This document shows, piece by piece, positions 7,438 through 15,039 of a stretch of DNA of 64,000 nt. The notes beneath the pieces are model-generated. The model saw only the letters and a program-made list of their open reading frames with translations, did no database searches and was not told the DNA's origin. Each line of letters starts with the position of its first letter. Position 1 is the stretch's first letter. Source of the stretch: Amylibacter sp. SFDW26 (GTDB lineage: Bacteria > Pseudomonadota > Alphaproteobacteria > Rhodobacterales > Rhodobacteraceae). A program made the position numbers and the translations under genes. Location: assembly GCF_009184395.1 (NCBI RefSeq), contig NZ_WEIC01000001.1, forward strand, positions 700,047 through 764,046, read 5' to 3'.

Positions 7438-8304
7438 ATGAAACGACCTCTAAAAATCTTTACGGCTTCAGTATCAACATTGCTTGCTCTTAGTGCTTCT
7501 AGCTTTGCTGAGGACAACCATAGCAACGTGACAGACGAAACCATTGCAGATCAGCGTGTTGTTTTAGCAAAAACTACGCAAGGTGCAGGGTTTGGCGCTC
7601 AATCACCAAGAGATATCGACGCAAAGGCAGGCAGCAATTCACGTACATTTGAGGAATCACCACCGTATACAGAAATGAATCTTTGCAACATTCACTTCCA
7701 TGAAAATGCGGAGCATAAGGGGGGACAATTTACTAAATTTGCAGGAAATGGTGATGGTCACGGCAATGGCACGGGATTTATGTACTCTGGAAAATTATCA
7801 GATGCTGAATTAGCTGATGTTGGTGTTAAAATTGGTAACAGCGAGCACGGTGATCTTGTTCCCGGAGATACAATTGAGGTTCATTATGTCTATTCATCTG
7901 CCTTGGTTACTCCTGGCCCGACACTGGCCTCTTGCCTTACTGAAACCATAAAGAACCCACAGTTGCGAGTGGAGTCGCAAGTCTATGTTTTGGTAAATGA
8001 TGAAAACGCGTTAGATTTTACAGAATTGGCTAAAACTGGTGTTGTTGATGGTTTGCAGCAAGCTTTAAATATTCCTTCTAATACAGGTACGCCAGTTCAA
8101 TATGCAGGTTCAACCACAGGTCCAAGTTATAATGAAAAAGGTTCCCCTTTTCAGGTAACATGGAATGTTCGTCCAGAAGTAGCAAAGGTGAATATACTGA
8201 CCGTTGGAGCATGGTTAGAAAATAACGTTTTTGACGAAGATCACGCACATGGCGTCAGAAACCTCGTTGTAAACCCTGACCTTTTATCAGAAATTACACA
8301 ATAG
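7438..8304 (+). CDS. Secreted delta-type carbonic anhydrase
   Basis: A 288-residue protein with a signal peptide (about residues 1-24, ending ALSASSFA) and the motif MNLCNIHFHENAEHKGG (about 81-97) characteristic, as I recall it, of the delta-class/CA-like carbonic anhydrases first known from diatoms and dinoflagellates and also found in marine bacteria. The closely spaced His residues are candidate zinc ligands. A second His-rich part, DHAHGVRNLVV, lies near the C-terminus (about 264-274). It would interconvert CO2 and bicarbonate in the periplasm or outside the cell. AAGGA precedes the ATG. A weak terminator-like hairpin follows at 8323-8346. Confidence 0.75.
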   Translation: MKRPLKIFTASVSTLLALSASSFAEDNHSNVTDETIADQRVVLAKTTQGAGFGAQSPRDIDAKAGSNSRTFEESPPYTEMNLCNIHFHENAEHKGGQFTKFAGNGDGHGNGTGFMYSGKLSDAELADVGVKIGNSEHGDLVPGDTIEVHYVYSSALVTPGPTLASCLTETIKNPQLRVESQVYVLVNDENALDFTELAKTGVVDGLQQALNIPSNTGTPVQYAGSTTGPSYNEKGSPFQVTWNVRPEVAKVNILTVGAWLENNVFDEDHAHGVRNLVVNPDLLSEITQ

Positions 8305-8322
8305 CCATCTCGAGTGTATTTC

Positions 8323-8346
8323 ACCTGCCTGATTTTCAGAGCAGGT
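8323..8346 (+). terminator. Hairpin after the carbonic anhydrase gene
   Basis: ACCTGC-CTG, loop ATTTT, CAG-A-GCAGGT forms a 9-bp stem with one bulge about 20 bases after the stop. The following sequence (TAAATAC) has no proper T run, so it may be an RNA-stabilising hairpin rather than a terminator. Confidence 0.35.
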
Positions 8347-8563
8347 TAAATACAAAACTATATAAGTATATAGATCCTAATAAATATTGAGATATATTAA
8401 GCTATGTTTTTTGTAGAAATACAACTGTTAATCAATTGGTCTATCACCAGCAACTGCAGGTGATTGGCATGTTGATAAAAAGAATAAATATCAAGTAGGT
8501 AAATCATTCCATAAATTTTCACTCGCAACTTATAAATCTGATAAATTAGGAAAATCAGAATAC

Positions 8564-9304
8564 GTGGAAAGCTATATTAGGGTTCCAAAATTTTTCCCAA
8601 AAGAAATTCTATTTAATTCACAGACACCAAGGTCACGTGACGAATTTAAAAAACAAGCTTCGAAAATATCTCAGCGCATTACTCAAAAGTACAATGCGAA
8701 TGCTATGGCAAACGAATATCGAAGTTTTTGTTCTAATTTAAATAGAGAGGGGAATATCAGCCTGGTTAAAATGGGTATAACCCCAGATGAATGTATGGGA
8801 ATCCTTTCTGCAGAAACAAGCCGAATGATCTTTAATTTCAGTTTCACGCATAATATCGAAGCGTCATATGAACAGGCGATAACTGGGTTTTATAATAGCG
8901 ACCAAAATAAGTTTGTTTCGATGAACGATATTGCAGATCATGTTGCACCGATAATGGTTCAGATAAAGGCTAATGATTCAACTACATATAGCACTAATTT
9001 TACTTTTTTTGCTCCAACGTTACATGATGTAAACTTTGGAGGTCGTATGGCTGAAGATTTAAAACTTTATAGATTTTATACAGGTAAAATATATTGTGCC
9101 ACGCAAAAGTCAGCCAAAGATAACTCTGAATTTATTGCGGATAATTGTAAAAATGCCAAATCTATCGAGATTGCGAGTGGGAGTATTCATACATCATTAG
9201 GTGCTTTTTACAGATACGTAAAAAGTTTGATTCCATTGCTATTAAATTTACACGCCAACTTTACGAAACCATATTGTCTTAACACCAATAAAAGACGTCT
9301 ATGA
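8564..9304 (+). CDS. Unknown protein, apparently 5'-truncated gene
   Basis: From a GTG at 8564 this frame encodes 246 residues that I do not recognise. The frame stays open upstream to a stop at 8429-8431 and reads protein-like sequence (SPATAGDWHVDKKNKYQVGK, then SFHKFSLATY), yet has no ATG, GTG or TTG start before 8564. The GTG itself has no well-placed ribosome-binding site. So the gene has probably lost its 5' end, and the true remnant spans 8432-9304. Base use is very AT-rich compared with rnd next door. Several Cys (about residues 53, 76, 176, 190) and no membrane span are seen. Confidence 0.45.
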   Translation: MESYIRVPKFFPKEILFNSQTPRSRDEFKKQASKISQRITQKYNANAMANEYRSFCSNLNREGNISLVKMGITPDECMGILSAETSRMIFNFSFTHNIEASYEQAITGFYNSDQNKFVSMNDIADHVAPIMVQIKANDSTTYSTNFTFFAPTLHDVNFGGRMAEDLKLYRFYTGKIYCATQKSAKDNSEFIADNCKNAKSIEIASGSIHTSLGAFYRYVKSLIPLLLNLHANFTKPYCLNTNKRRL

Positions 9305-9350
9305 TCAGCTGTTCGCTGCCAATTAATATGTCCACACACAAGGTTAATGT

Positions 9351-9372
9351 TTAAGGCTTTATCTTGCCTTAA
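9351..9372. promoter_or_regulatory. Inverted repeat before rnd
   Basis: TTAAGGC and GCCTTAA are 7-bp perfect arms around an 8-base loop, 28 bases before the rnd start. It could be an operator or an RNA hairpin in the rnd leader. No binding protein can be named. Confidence 0.3.
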
Positions 9373-9399
9373 GTTGGATAACGACATAAAGCAATTGGT

Positions 9400-10557
9400 A
9401 TGAAGATAATAACCAAGACAGCCGACTTAGATGCATTTTGTAAAGAGTGTGCCACGCAAGAATATGTTACCGTAGACACAGAGTTTTTACGCGAACGAAC
9501 TTATTATTCAAAACTGTGTTTGATTCAAATGGCCTATAAAGGGCAGGGGAATGAGAATGCTGTTTTAATTGATCCGTTATCAAACGGGTTATCACTTGAT
9601 CCATTATACACGCTTTTCAAAAATGAATCTGTTGTGAAGGTGTTTCATGCAGCGCGACAAGACCTAGAAATTTTCTTCGTCGATAAAGGTGTGATCCCAT
9701 CACCACTCTTTGACACACAAGTCGCAGCGATGGTGTGTGGATACGGTGAACAGGTTGGTTATGAAACACTTGTGCGTAAAATTGCGAATGAGGGTTTGGA
9801 TAAATCATCCCGCTTTACCGATTGGAGCACGCGCCCGCTGTCAGATAAACAAAAAACATATGCGATTGGCGATGTGACACATCTGCGTGTGATTTATGAA
9901 CATCTTAAAGCAAGCTTAGATAAATCCAATCGTGCAGCGTGGGTTGATGAAGAATTAGGGATTTTAACCAACCCTGGCACTTATATTGTGGAACCAGATG
10001 CTGCCTGGAAACGTGTAAAAACACGTAATGGTTCAGGTAAGATGCTGGCCTATGTTCGTGAATTAGCCCGTTTTCGTGAAAACTATGCGCAGGCCAAAAA
10101 TATTCCACGTAACCGTGTTTATAAAGATGATGCTTTGCTAGAATTAGCAGCGACCAAACCATCTGGTATGGATCAACTTAAGAAATCACGTTTATTATTG
10201 CGTGATGCACGTGGTGGTTCAATTGCAGATGGTATTTTGAAAGCTGTCAAAGCGGCCTCGCAGGTCAAGCCAGAGGACTTTCCCAAAGCGCCTGTACAAC
10301 GTGTAAAAAAGCAAGGGACTGATGGCTTGGCTGATTTGCTACGCGTTTTATTGAAAGCCAGCGCAGAAGAAGCGGGGGTTGCAACAAAACTGATTTGCAA
10401 TACCGCTGATTTAGATGCAATAGCATCTGGTGAGCGTGACTTGCCTGCTTTCAGTGGCTGGCGGAAAAAAGTGTTCGGTGAAAACGCCTTGCAACTTTGT
10501 GATGGCAAAATTGCTCTATCGGCAAACAAAGACTCAGTTAAGATAGTTAAAATTTAA
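9400..10557 (+). CDS. rnd: Ribonuclease D
   Basis: A 385-residue 3'-to-5' exoribonuclease of the DEDD family, which trims tRNA precursors and other small RNAs in the cytoplasm. The DEDD residues are visible in VTVDTEFLRERTYY (near 19-32), FHAARQDLEIF (near 84) and the Exo III motif YAIGDVTHL (near 150). An HRDC domain follows (about 215-290). Length matches bacterial RNase D. Downstream, the lipoprotein gene converges on it with only two bases between the stop codons. Confidence 0.93.
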   Translation: MKIITKTADLDAFCKECATQEYVTVDTEFLRERTYYSKLCLIQMAYKGQGNENAVLIDPLSNGLSLDPLYTLFKNESVVKVFHAARQDLEIFFVDKGVIPSPLFDTQVAAMVCGYGEQVGYETLVRKIANEGLDKSSRFTDWSTRPLSDKQKTYAIGDVTHLRVIYEHLKASLDKSNRAAWVDEELGILTNPGTYIVEPDAAWKRVKTRNGSGKMLAYVRELARFRENYAQAKNIPRNRVYKDDALLELAATKPSGMDQLKKSRLLLRDARGGSIADGILKAVKAASQVKPEDFPKAPVQRVKKQGTDGLADLLRVLLKASAEEAGVATKLICNTADLDAIASGERDLPAFSGWRKKVFGENALQLCDGKIALSANKDSVKIVKI

Positions 10558-10559
10558 AA

Positions 10560-11084
10560 TCAGCGCTTGCGAACGCTGATTTGATTTTGTGCTGCAACTA
10601 CGCGAATACTACTGACGTTTCGAAGAACATTCGTTGAGATAGAGTTTGCAGCTATAATCTCACGTGATCGCTCTGTTCTGGGCGTTGTTCTCGTAACCGG
10701 TTCTTCACCTAAGAATTCAAATGTGACAACACCATTTTCATCTGGCAATCCATCATTCACAGGTGATAAGTGAATATTATGATATCCAATGTTACCAGTA
10801 AGGGCCGTAGCGCGCACAATAGCTCCTCCGTGGAAACGTTCTACAAAGACATCTTTAACTGTAGGTAATAGTACACGTAAATCTTCAACTTCTTTTCGTT
10901 GTTCCAGAACAATTTCTTTTTCACGTTTCTTGCCAAATAAACCAGCAGAACTACCTCCAGAACTTCCAGCAGAGCTCCCTCCAGAACTTCCGCCTGAGCT
11001 TCCAGCAGAACTGCCAAAGCTACCGAATACGCCACAACCAGCCATTAAGCTGCTTACCACAATCATGATGAAAGTATTTTTCAT
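10560..11084 (-). CDS. Ser/Gly-repeat lipoprotein of unknown function
   Basis: Read from the ATG at 11084 this is a 174-residue lipoprotein: a hydrophobic signal (MKNTFIMIVVSS) ends in the lipobox LMAGC, so Cys17 would be lipidated and the protein exported. Six four-residue units of SSAG or SSGG follow (10941-11012), then a folded part of about 115 residues (EVEDLRVLLPTV, FHGGAIVRATALTGNIGYHN). That second part looks like conserved alphaproteobacterial envelope proteins, but I do not know a function. A GTG at 11096 is an alternative start. Confidence 0.75.
   Translation of the reverse strand: MKNTFIMIVVSSLMAGCGVFGSFGSSAGSSGGSSGGSSAGSSGGSSAGLFGKKREKEIVLEQRKEVEDLRVLLPTVKDVFVERFHGGAIVRATALTGNIGYHNIHLSPVNDGLPDENGVVTFEFLGEEPVTRTTPRTERSREIIAANSISTNVLRNVSSIRVVAAQNQISVRKR
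10941..11012 (-). repeat. Six in-frame 12-nt repeats in the lipoprotein
   Basis: Six successive 12-base units encode SSAG, SSGG, SSGG, SSAG, SSGG, SSAG directly after the lipobox. Such an array can lengthen or shorten by slippage without breaking the frame and would change the linker between membrane anchor and domain. Confidence 0.7.
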
Positions 11085-11222
11085 GTATTTTCCCACATCT
11101 TCTTCGGTAACAGATACCCAAACTCTGACTTAAAGAAAAGCCTTGTGTCATCAAATCGACGAAAAACACTGGACCTTTGTTGATTGCAGTCATAGGTCAT
11201 GAAAAAACAATAGGCAAAGGTC

Positions 11223-11648
11223 ATGTCAGAAACATTTGAAGATATAGTAGACACTTTTGAATTCCTTGATGATTGGGAAGATCGTTACCGTCATGTTATC
11301 GAAATGGGCAAAGCAATGCCTGATCTGGATGATGCGCTTAAAGTGGATGCTTTAAAAGTGGATGGCTGTGCATCACAAGTGTGGATTGCACCTAAGATTT
11401 TAGGAACGGGGCCAACTGCTATTCTTGATTTCGATGGTACATCAGATGCTATGATCGTACGTGGGTTAATTGCTATTCTCAAAGTTCTCTATACTGGCAA
11501 CACAGTTGAAGACGCCTTGAAAATCGATGCCTTAGGCTCTTTTGCAAAACTAGGATTGGATCAACATCTATCCGCGCAAAGGTCAAATGGTTTGCGGGCA
11601 ATGATAGAACGATTACGTCTTGTTGCAACGAAAGCTGCAAAAGCATAA
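11223..11648 (+). CDS. sufE: SufE family sulfur acceptor protein
   Basis: A 141-residue SufE-like protein that takes persulfide sulfur from a SufS-type cysteine desulfurase for Fe-S cluster assembly. The active-site Cys is residue 49 in KVDGCASQVWI, and the family ending GLRAMIERLR is present. Length is usual. The ATG follows AAAGGTC. It stands alone here, with the lipoprotein gene divergent on one side and bmtB on the other. Confidence 0.92.
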   Translation: MSETFEDIVDTFEFLDDWEDRYRHVIEMGKAMPDLDDALKVDALKVDGCASQVWIAPKILGTGPTAILDFDGTSDAMIVRGLIAILKVLYTGNTVEDALKIDALGSFAKLGLDQHLSAQRSNGLRAMIERLRLVATKAAKA

Positions 11649-11775
11649 CCCCACCCAAAGTGAATGAAATACATAATTGTTATGCTAAATATGCATTTGT
11701 TTCATGGGCAAATCTATGTCACTGGCTTGAATGGTTAAACAGTTAAAGCTGTACTCTATAGAATTGGATATAAAT

Positions 11776-12786
11776 ATGTCAGAAATCCTACAAAAAATTA
11801 TTGATAAACAAGGCTTTGTTTTGACGGATGGGGCAACAGGTACAAACCTTTTTAACATGGGCTTAATGGCCGGTGATGCGCCTGAAATGTGGAATGAAGA
11901 GCATCCAGACCGTATTACCAAGCTTTATCAAGACGCTGTGGACGCTGGATCTGATTTATTTTTAACAAATAGCTTTGGCGGCAACGCCTCTCGCTTGAAA
12001 TTACACAACGCAGGTCATCGTGCGCGTGAACTATCCCGCATGGCTGCTGAGATTGGTCGCGAAGTGGCGGATAAATGTGATCGTGATATCGTCGTTGCTG
12101 GCTCTGTTGGCCCAACAGGCGAGATTATGGGCGCTGCTGGTACATTATCGCACGAAGACGCCGTAGAGATTTTTGAAGAACAAGCGCACGGTTTACTTGA
12201 AGGCGGCGCAGATGTTCTTTGGGTTGAAACAATTTCTGCCCCAGAAGAATATGCAGCTGCAGCAGAAGCTATGCAAAATGTGGGCGCTGATTGGTGCGGA
12301 ACTATGAGTTTTGATACAGCAGGGCGCACAATGATGGGCACCACATCCACCGGTATGGTCGATATGATCGCTGGCATGGATTACAAACCGTTCGCATTTG
12401 GCGCAAACTGCGGTGTGGGTGCATCTGATTTACTGCGTACCGTTATGGGCTTTTCTGATACTGGAACGGAACGACCTATTATTGCCAAAGGTAATGCAGG
12501 CATCCCAAAGTATGTTGATGGCCACATCCATTACGATGGCACACCTGAATTGATGGCTGAATATGCTCAGATGGCGCGCAACGCAGGGGCCACAATTATT
12601 GGCGGGTGTTGCGGTACAATGCCAGAGCATTTACGGGCCATGCGCAAAGCATTAGATACGACAGCAAAAGGTGAAAAACCTACATTAGAACAGATCAGTA
12701 CATCAATTGGCCCATTCTCATCAGAGCATGACGGAACTGGCGATACCTCTAATCAACCAGTACGCCGCAAGCGCCGCAGAGGTTAA
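11776..12786 (+). CDS. bmtB: Betaine--homocysteine S-methyltransferase-type protein
   Basis: A 336-residue Pfam homocysteine S-methyltransferase domain protein. It begins FVLTDGATGTNLFNMGL and keeps the zinc-binding Cys residues in GANCGVG (about 212) and GGCCGT (about 278-279). In Rhodobacteraceae this gene (bmtB) pairs with a corrinoid protein gene (bmtC) and is annotated as acting in methyl transfer from betaine to homocysteine. I chose ATG 11776 (MSEILQ) because upstream residues from 11731 do not resemble the family. The C-terminal tail is unusually basic (RRKRRRG). A short hairpin at 12792-12810 separates it from bmtC. Confidence 0.85.
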   Translation: MSEILQKIIDKQGFVLTDGATGTNLFNMGLMAGDAPEMWNEEHPDRITKLYQDAVDAGSDLFLTNSFGGNASRLKLHNAGHRARELSRMAAEIGREVADKCDRDIVVAGSVGPTGEIMGAAGTLSHEDAVEIFEEQAHGLLEGGADVLWVETISAPEEYAAAAEAMQNVGADWCGTMSFDTAGRTMMGTTSTGMVDMIAGMDYKPFAFGANCGVGASDLLRTVMGFSDTGTERPIIAKGNAGIPKYVDGHIHYDGTPELMAEYAQMARNAGATIIGGCCGTMPEHLRAMRKALDTTAKGEKPTLEQISTSIGPFSSEHDGTGDTSNQPVRRKRRRG

Positions 12787-12791
12787 TACGT

Positions 12792-12810
12792 CGCAGTGTT
12801 GCTGCGTTTT
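12792..12810 (+). terminator. Short hairpin with T run between bmtB and bmtC
   Basis: CGCAG, loop TGTTG, CTGCG, then TTTT. The stem is only 5 bp, so it would be a weak terminator that lowers but does not stop read-through into bmtC. Confidence 0.4.
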
Positions 12811-12891
12811 GTCGTAAAATGAAAAGATAAATTGCCTAAAAACGGTGAACTTATAGTGAGTTAACGCCGTTTACTATATAAGGAATACCCG

Positions 12892-13590
12892 ATGTCAGAC
12901 GAAGAAGATATCATCCTATCCGAATTATCAGACGAAGAGCTCGTCCCACAAATGCACGATGACCTTTATGATGGTATGAAGGAAGAAATCGAAGAAGCTG
13001 TACATATCCTTCTGGATCGTGGTTGGATGCCATATGATATTTTGACCAAAGGACTGGTTGAAGGTATGCGTATCGTTGGTATCGATTTCCGTGACGGTAT
13101 CTTGTTCGTTCCAGAAGTTTTGCTTGCTGCAAACGCTATGAAGGGCGGCATGGCCATTTTAAAACCATTGCTTGCAGAAACTGGCGCGCCGCGCTTGGGC
13201 AACATGGTGATCGGTACCGTTAAAGGTGACATTCACGACATCGGTAAGAACCTTGTAACCATGATGATGGAAGGTGCTGGTTTCGAGGTAAAAGACCTTG
13301 GCATCAATAACCCAGTAGAAAATTACATCGATGAGTTGGAAACTGGGGACTATGACATCCTAGGTATGTCCGCGCTTTTGACAACAACTATGCCTTATAT
13401 GAAGGTTGTTATTGATACGATGGTCGAAAAAGGTATGCGCGATGATTACACTATATTGGTTGGTGGCGCGCCATTGAACGACGAATTCGGCAAAGCCATT
13501 GGTGCAGATGCATATTGCCGTGATGCGGCTGTTGCTGTGGAAACTGCAAAAGAGTTTATGGCAAAAAAGCACAATCAATTGAGTGCCTAA
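12892..13590 (+). CDS. bmtC: Cobalamin-binding corrinoid protein
   Basis: A 232-residue two-domain corrinoid carrier: an N-terminal helical cap (about 10-95) and a Rossmann-like B12-binding domain. The motif GDIHDIGKNLV contains His115, the lower ligand to cobalt (DxHxxG), and the later LVGGAPLNDEFG binds the nucleotide tail. It carries a methyl group on cobalt between a methyl donor enzyme and an acceptor enzyme such as the BmtB next to it. AAGGA precedes the ATG. The stop at 13588-13590 lies just before the DUF1638 gene. Confidence 0.88.
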   Translation: MSDEEDIILSELSDEELVPQMHDDLYDGMKEEIEEAVHILLDRGWMPYDILTKGLVEGMRIVGIDFRDGILFVPEVLLAANAMKGGMAILKPLLAETGAPRLGNMVIGTVKGDIHDIGKNLVTMMMEGAGFEVKDLGINNPVENYIDELETGDYDILGMSALLTTTMPYMKVVIDTMVEKGMRDDYTILVGGAPLNDEFGKAIGADAYCRDAAVAVETAKEFMAKKHNQLSA

Positions 13591-13591
13591 T

Positions 13592-14242
13592 ATGACATTA
13601 ACAGTTGATGATAATGCATTGACTGAAAACGGTTTAAACGCGCCCAAGGATACCCTTGGGCGCGTTTTACTTTTGGCCTGTGGCGCATTGGCCCATGAAA
13701 TTTTAGCGTTAAAACGTTTGAATAAGTGGGATCATATGGAATTGCAGTGTTTGCCTGCGAAATATCATCTGTATCCTGAAAAAATCCCACAAGCTGTTGA
13801 AGATGCCGTTCATAAATACCGCGACGAATATGAAACCATCTTCGTTGTGTATGCGGATTGTGGAACAGGTGGTCTTTTACAAGCCAAATGCGCCGAATTG
13901 GGCGTGGAAATGGTCGAGGGCCCACATTGTTATAGCTTCTTTGAAGGAAACGAGGTGTTTGCAAAGACGTCAGAGGATGAAATTACAGCATTTTACCTCA
14001 CAGATTTTTTAGTGAAGCAGTTTGATGCCTTCGTGACGCGCCCAATGGGATTGGATCGTCACCCAGAATTGCGCGATATGTATTTTGGGAATTACACTAA
14101 AGTGGTTTACCAAGCGCAGATCAATGACCCCGTATTAGATGCAAAGGCACAAGAATGTGCAGATATGCTTGGTTTACCCTTAGAGCGCCGTTACACAGGA
14201 TATGGCGATCTCGAAGTTACCTTACGTGACATCAAAGCCTAA
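13592..14242 (+). CDS. DUF1638 domain protein
   Basis: A 216-residue protein with the DUF1638 core beginning VLLLACGALAHEILALKRLNKWDH. Cys residues lie in ACGALA, CLPA, YADCGTGG and GPHCYS, which could bind metal. Function is not established; DUF1638 genes are often found beside corrinoid methyltransferase genes, which fits its place after bmtC. The first 25 residues are not conserved in my recollection and are encoded by a strong hairpin (13636-13667), so expression is probably limited there. A GTG at 13583, overlapping bmtC, is an alternative start. Confidence 0.8.
   Translation: MTLTVDDNALTENGLNAPKDTLGRVLLLACGALAHEILALKRLNKWDHMELQCLPAKYHLYPEKIPQAVEDAVHKYRDEYETIFVVYADCGTGGLLQAKCAELGVEMVEGPHCYSFFEGNEVFAKTSEDEITAFYLTDFLVKQFDAFVTRPMGLDRHPELRDMYFGNYTKVVYQAQINDPVLDAKAQECADMLGLPLERRYTGYGDLEVTLRDIKA
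13636..13668 (+). terminator. Perfect 14-bp hairpin inside the start of the DUF1638 gene
   Basis: AAACGCGCCCAAGG and CCTTGGGCGCGTTT pair perfectly around the loop ATAC, followed by TACTTTTGG. It starts 46 bases after the bmtC stop, where a terminator for bmtBC would be expected, but also lies inside codons 15-26 of the next gene. It may act as a partial terminator or attenuator. Confidence 0.6.
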
Positions 14243-14300
14243 AGATTGCAGTTCAACATTGGGTTTTGTAGCCTTTCCCTAAACAACAAAGGGTAGGGCA

Positions 14301-14966
14301 ATGAACGTAACCGATGCCATTAAATCACGCCGCACATATCGGGCTTATAAACCCGATCTTATTCCAGATGATGAATTACGCGAACTGATTGATATCGCAC
14401 GCTGGTCACCATCCAATACTAACACGCAGCCATGGCATTTTGCGGTTGTTTCTGGCAAACCGTTACGCGATTTGGAAAACGAACTTTTAAAACACATCAT
14501 GAGCGGCGGGCAACAAAACCCAGCATTTGAGCCAAGTTCTGTCCCATTAAAAGGTGTTCACAAAGAACGCCAATACGATTGCGCTAACCGATATTATGGA
14601 ACGATGGGGATCAAACGTGAAGATAAAAATGCCCGCAATATGTTAGCTTTAAAGAACTTCCAGTTCTTTGGTGCGCCTCATGCTGCATTCCTATCTATGC
14701 CAGCGGATATGAATCATACAAATAGCCTTGATTTGGGAATATTCCTACAAAGCTTCATGTTGCTACTCACAGAACGCGGTATGGCTTCATGCGCCCAAGG
14801 GGCATTGGCAATGTATCCTGATCCAATATTTAAAGTGGCGGATATTCCAGAAGGAAACGCAATCGTTTGTGGCATTTCGTTTGGTTATGCTGACGATACC
14901 GCAAAGATCAATGAAACACGTATGATCCGTGCTAAGCTGGAAGATGTCGCTAGCTTTGTAAGCTAA
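14301..14966 (+). CDS. Nitroreductase family protein
   Basis: A 221-residue FMN-dependent nitroreductase-fold protein. It opens with TDAIKSRRTYRAY (the RRS/T-R FMN-binding motif), followed by ARWSPSNTNTQPWHF (near 35-49), and ends with the family-typical GISFGYAD (near 193). Such enzymes reduce nitro groups, quinones or flavins with NAD(P)H in the cytoplasm. TAGGG precedes the ATG. It stands between bmtBC-DUF1638 and the convergent dctD gene. Natural substrate unknown. Confidence 0.88.
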   Translation: MNVTDAIKSRRTYRAYKPDLIPDDELRELIDIARWSPSNTNTQPWHFAVVSGKPLRDLENELLKHIMSGGQQNPAFEPSSVPLKGVHKERQYDCANRYYGTMGIKREDKNARNMLALKNFQFFGAPHAAFLSMPADMNHTNSLDLGIFLQSFMLLLTERGMASCAQGALAMYPDPIFKVADIPEGNAIVCGISFGYADDTAKINETRMIRAKLEDVASFVS

Positions 14967-14999
14967 TGGACAACTTATCTATTTAAAAACAATAATTTA

Positions 15000-15028
15000 A
15001 GTGTATGTCCCAGCTGGGACACACACTA
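15000..15028. terminator. Palindrome between convergent nitroreductase and dctD genes
   Basis: GTGTATGTCCCAGC and GCTGGGACACACAC form a long inverted repeat centred on CAGCTG, with only one or two mismatches. Placed between two convergent genes, it is probably a shared terminator. On the minus strand it is followed by TTAAATTATTGTTTTT. Confidence 0.5.
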
Positions 15029-15039
15029 TTTCAAATCAT

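Noticed and set aside
11335-11364. Possible 15-bp duplication in sufE (ALKVD-ALKVD)
   Set aside because: SufE proteins of this group usually have a similar ALKVPATKVDG stretch here, so it is ordinary family sequence.
11649-11775. SAM or SAH riboswitch before bmtB
   Set aside because: I looked for conserved riboswitch stems and found none; the leader is short and AT-rich.
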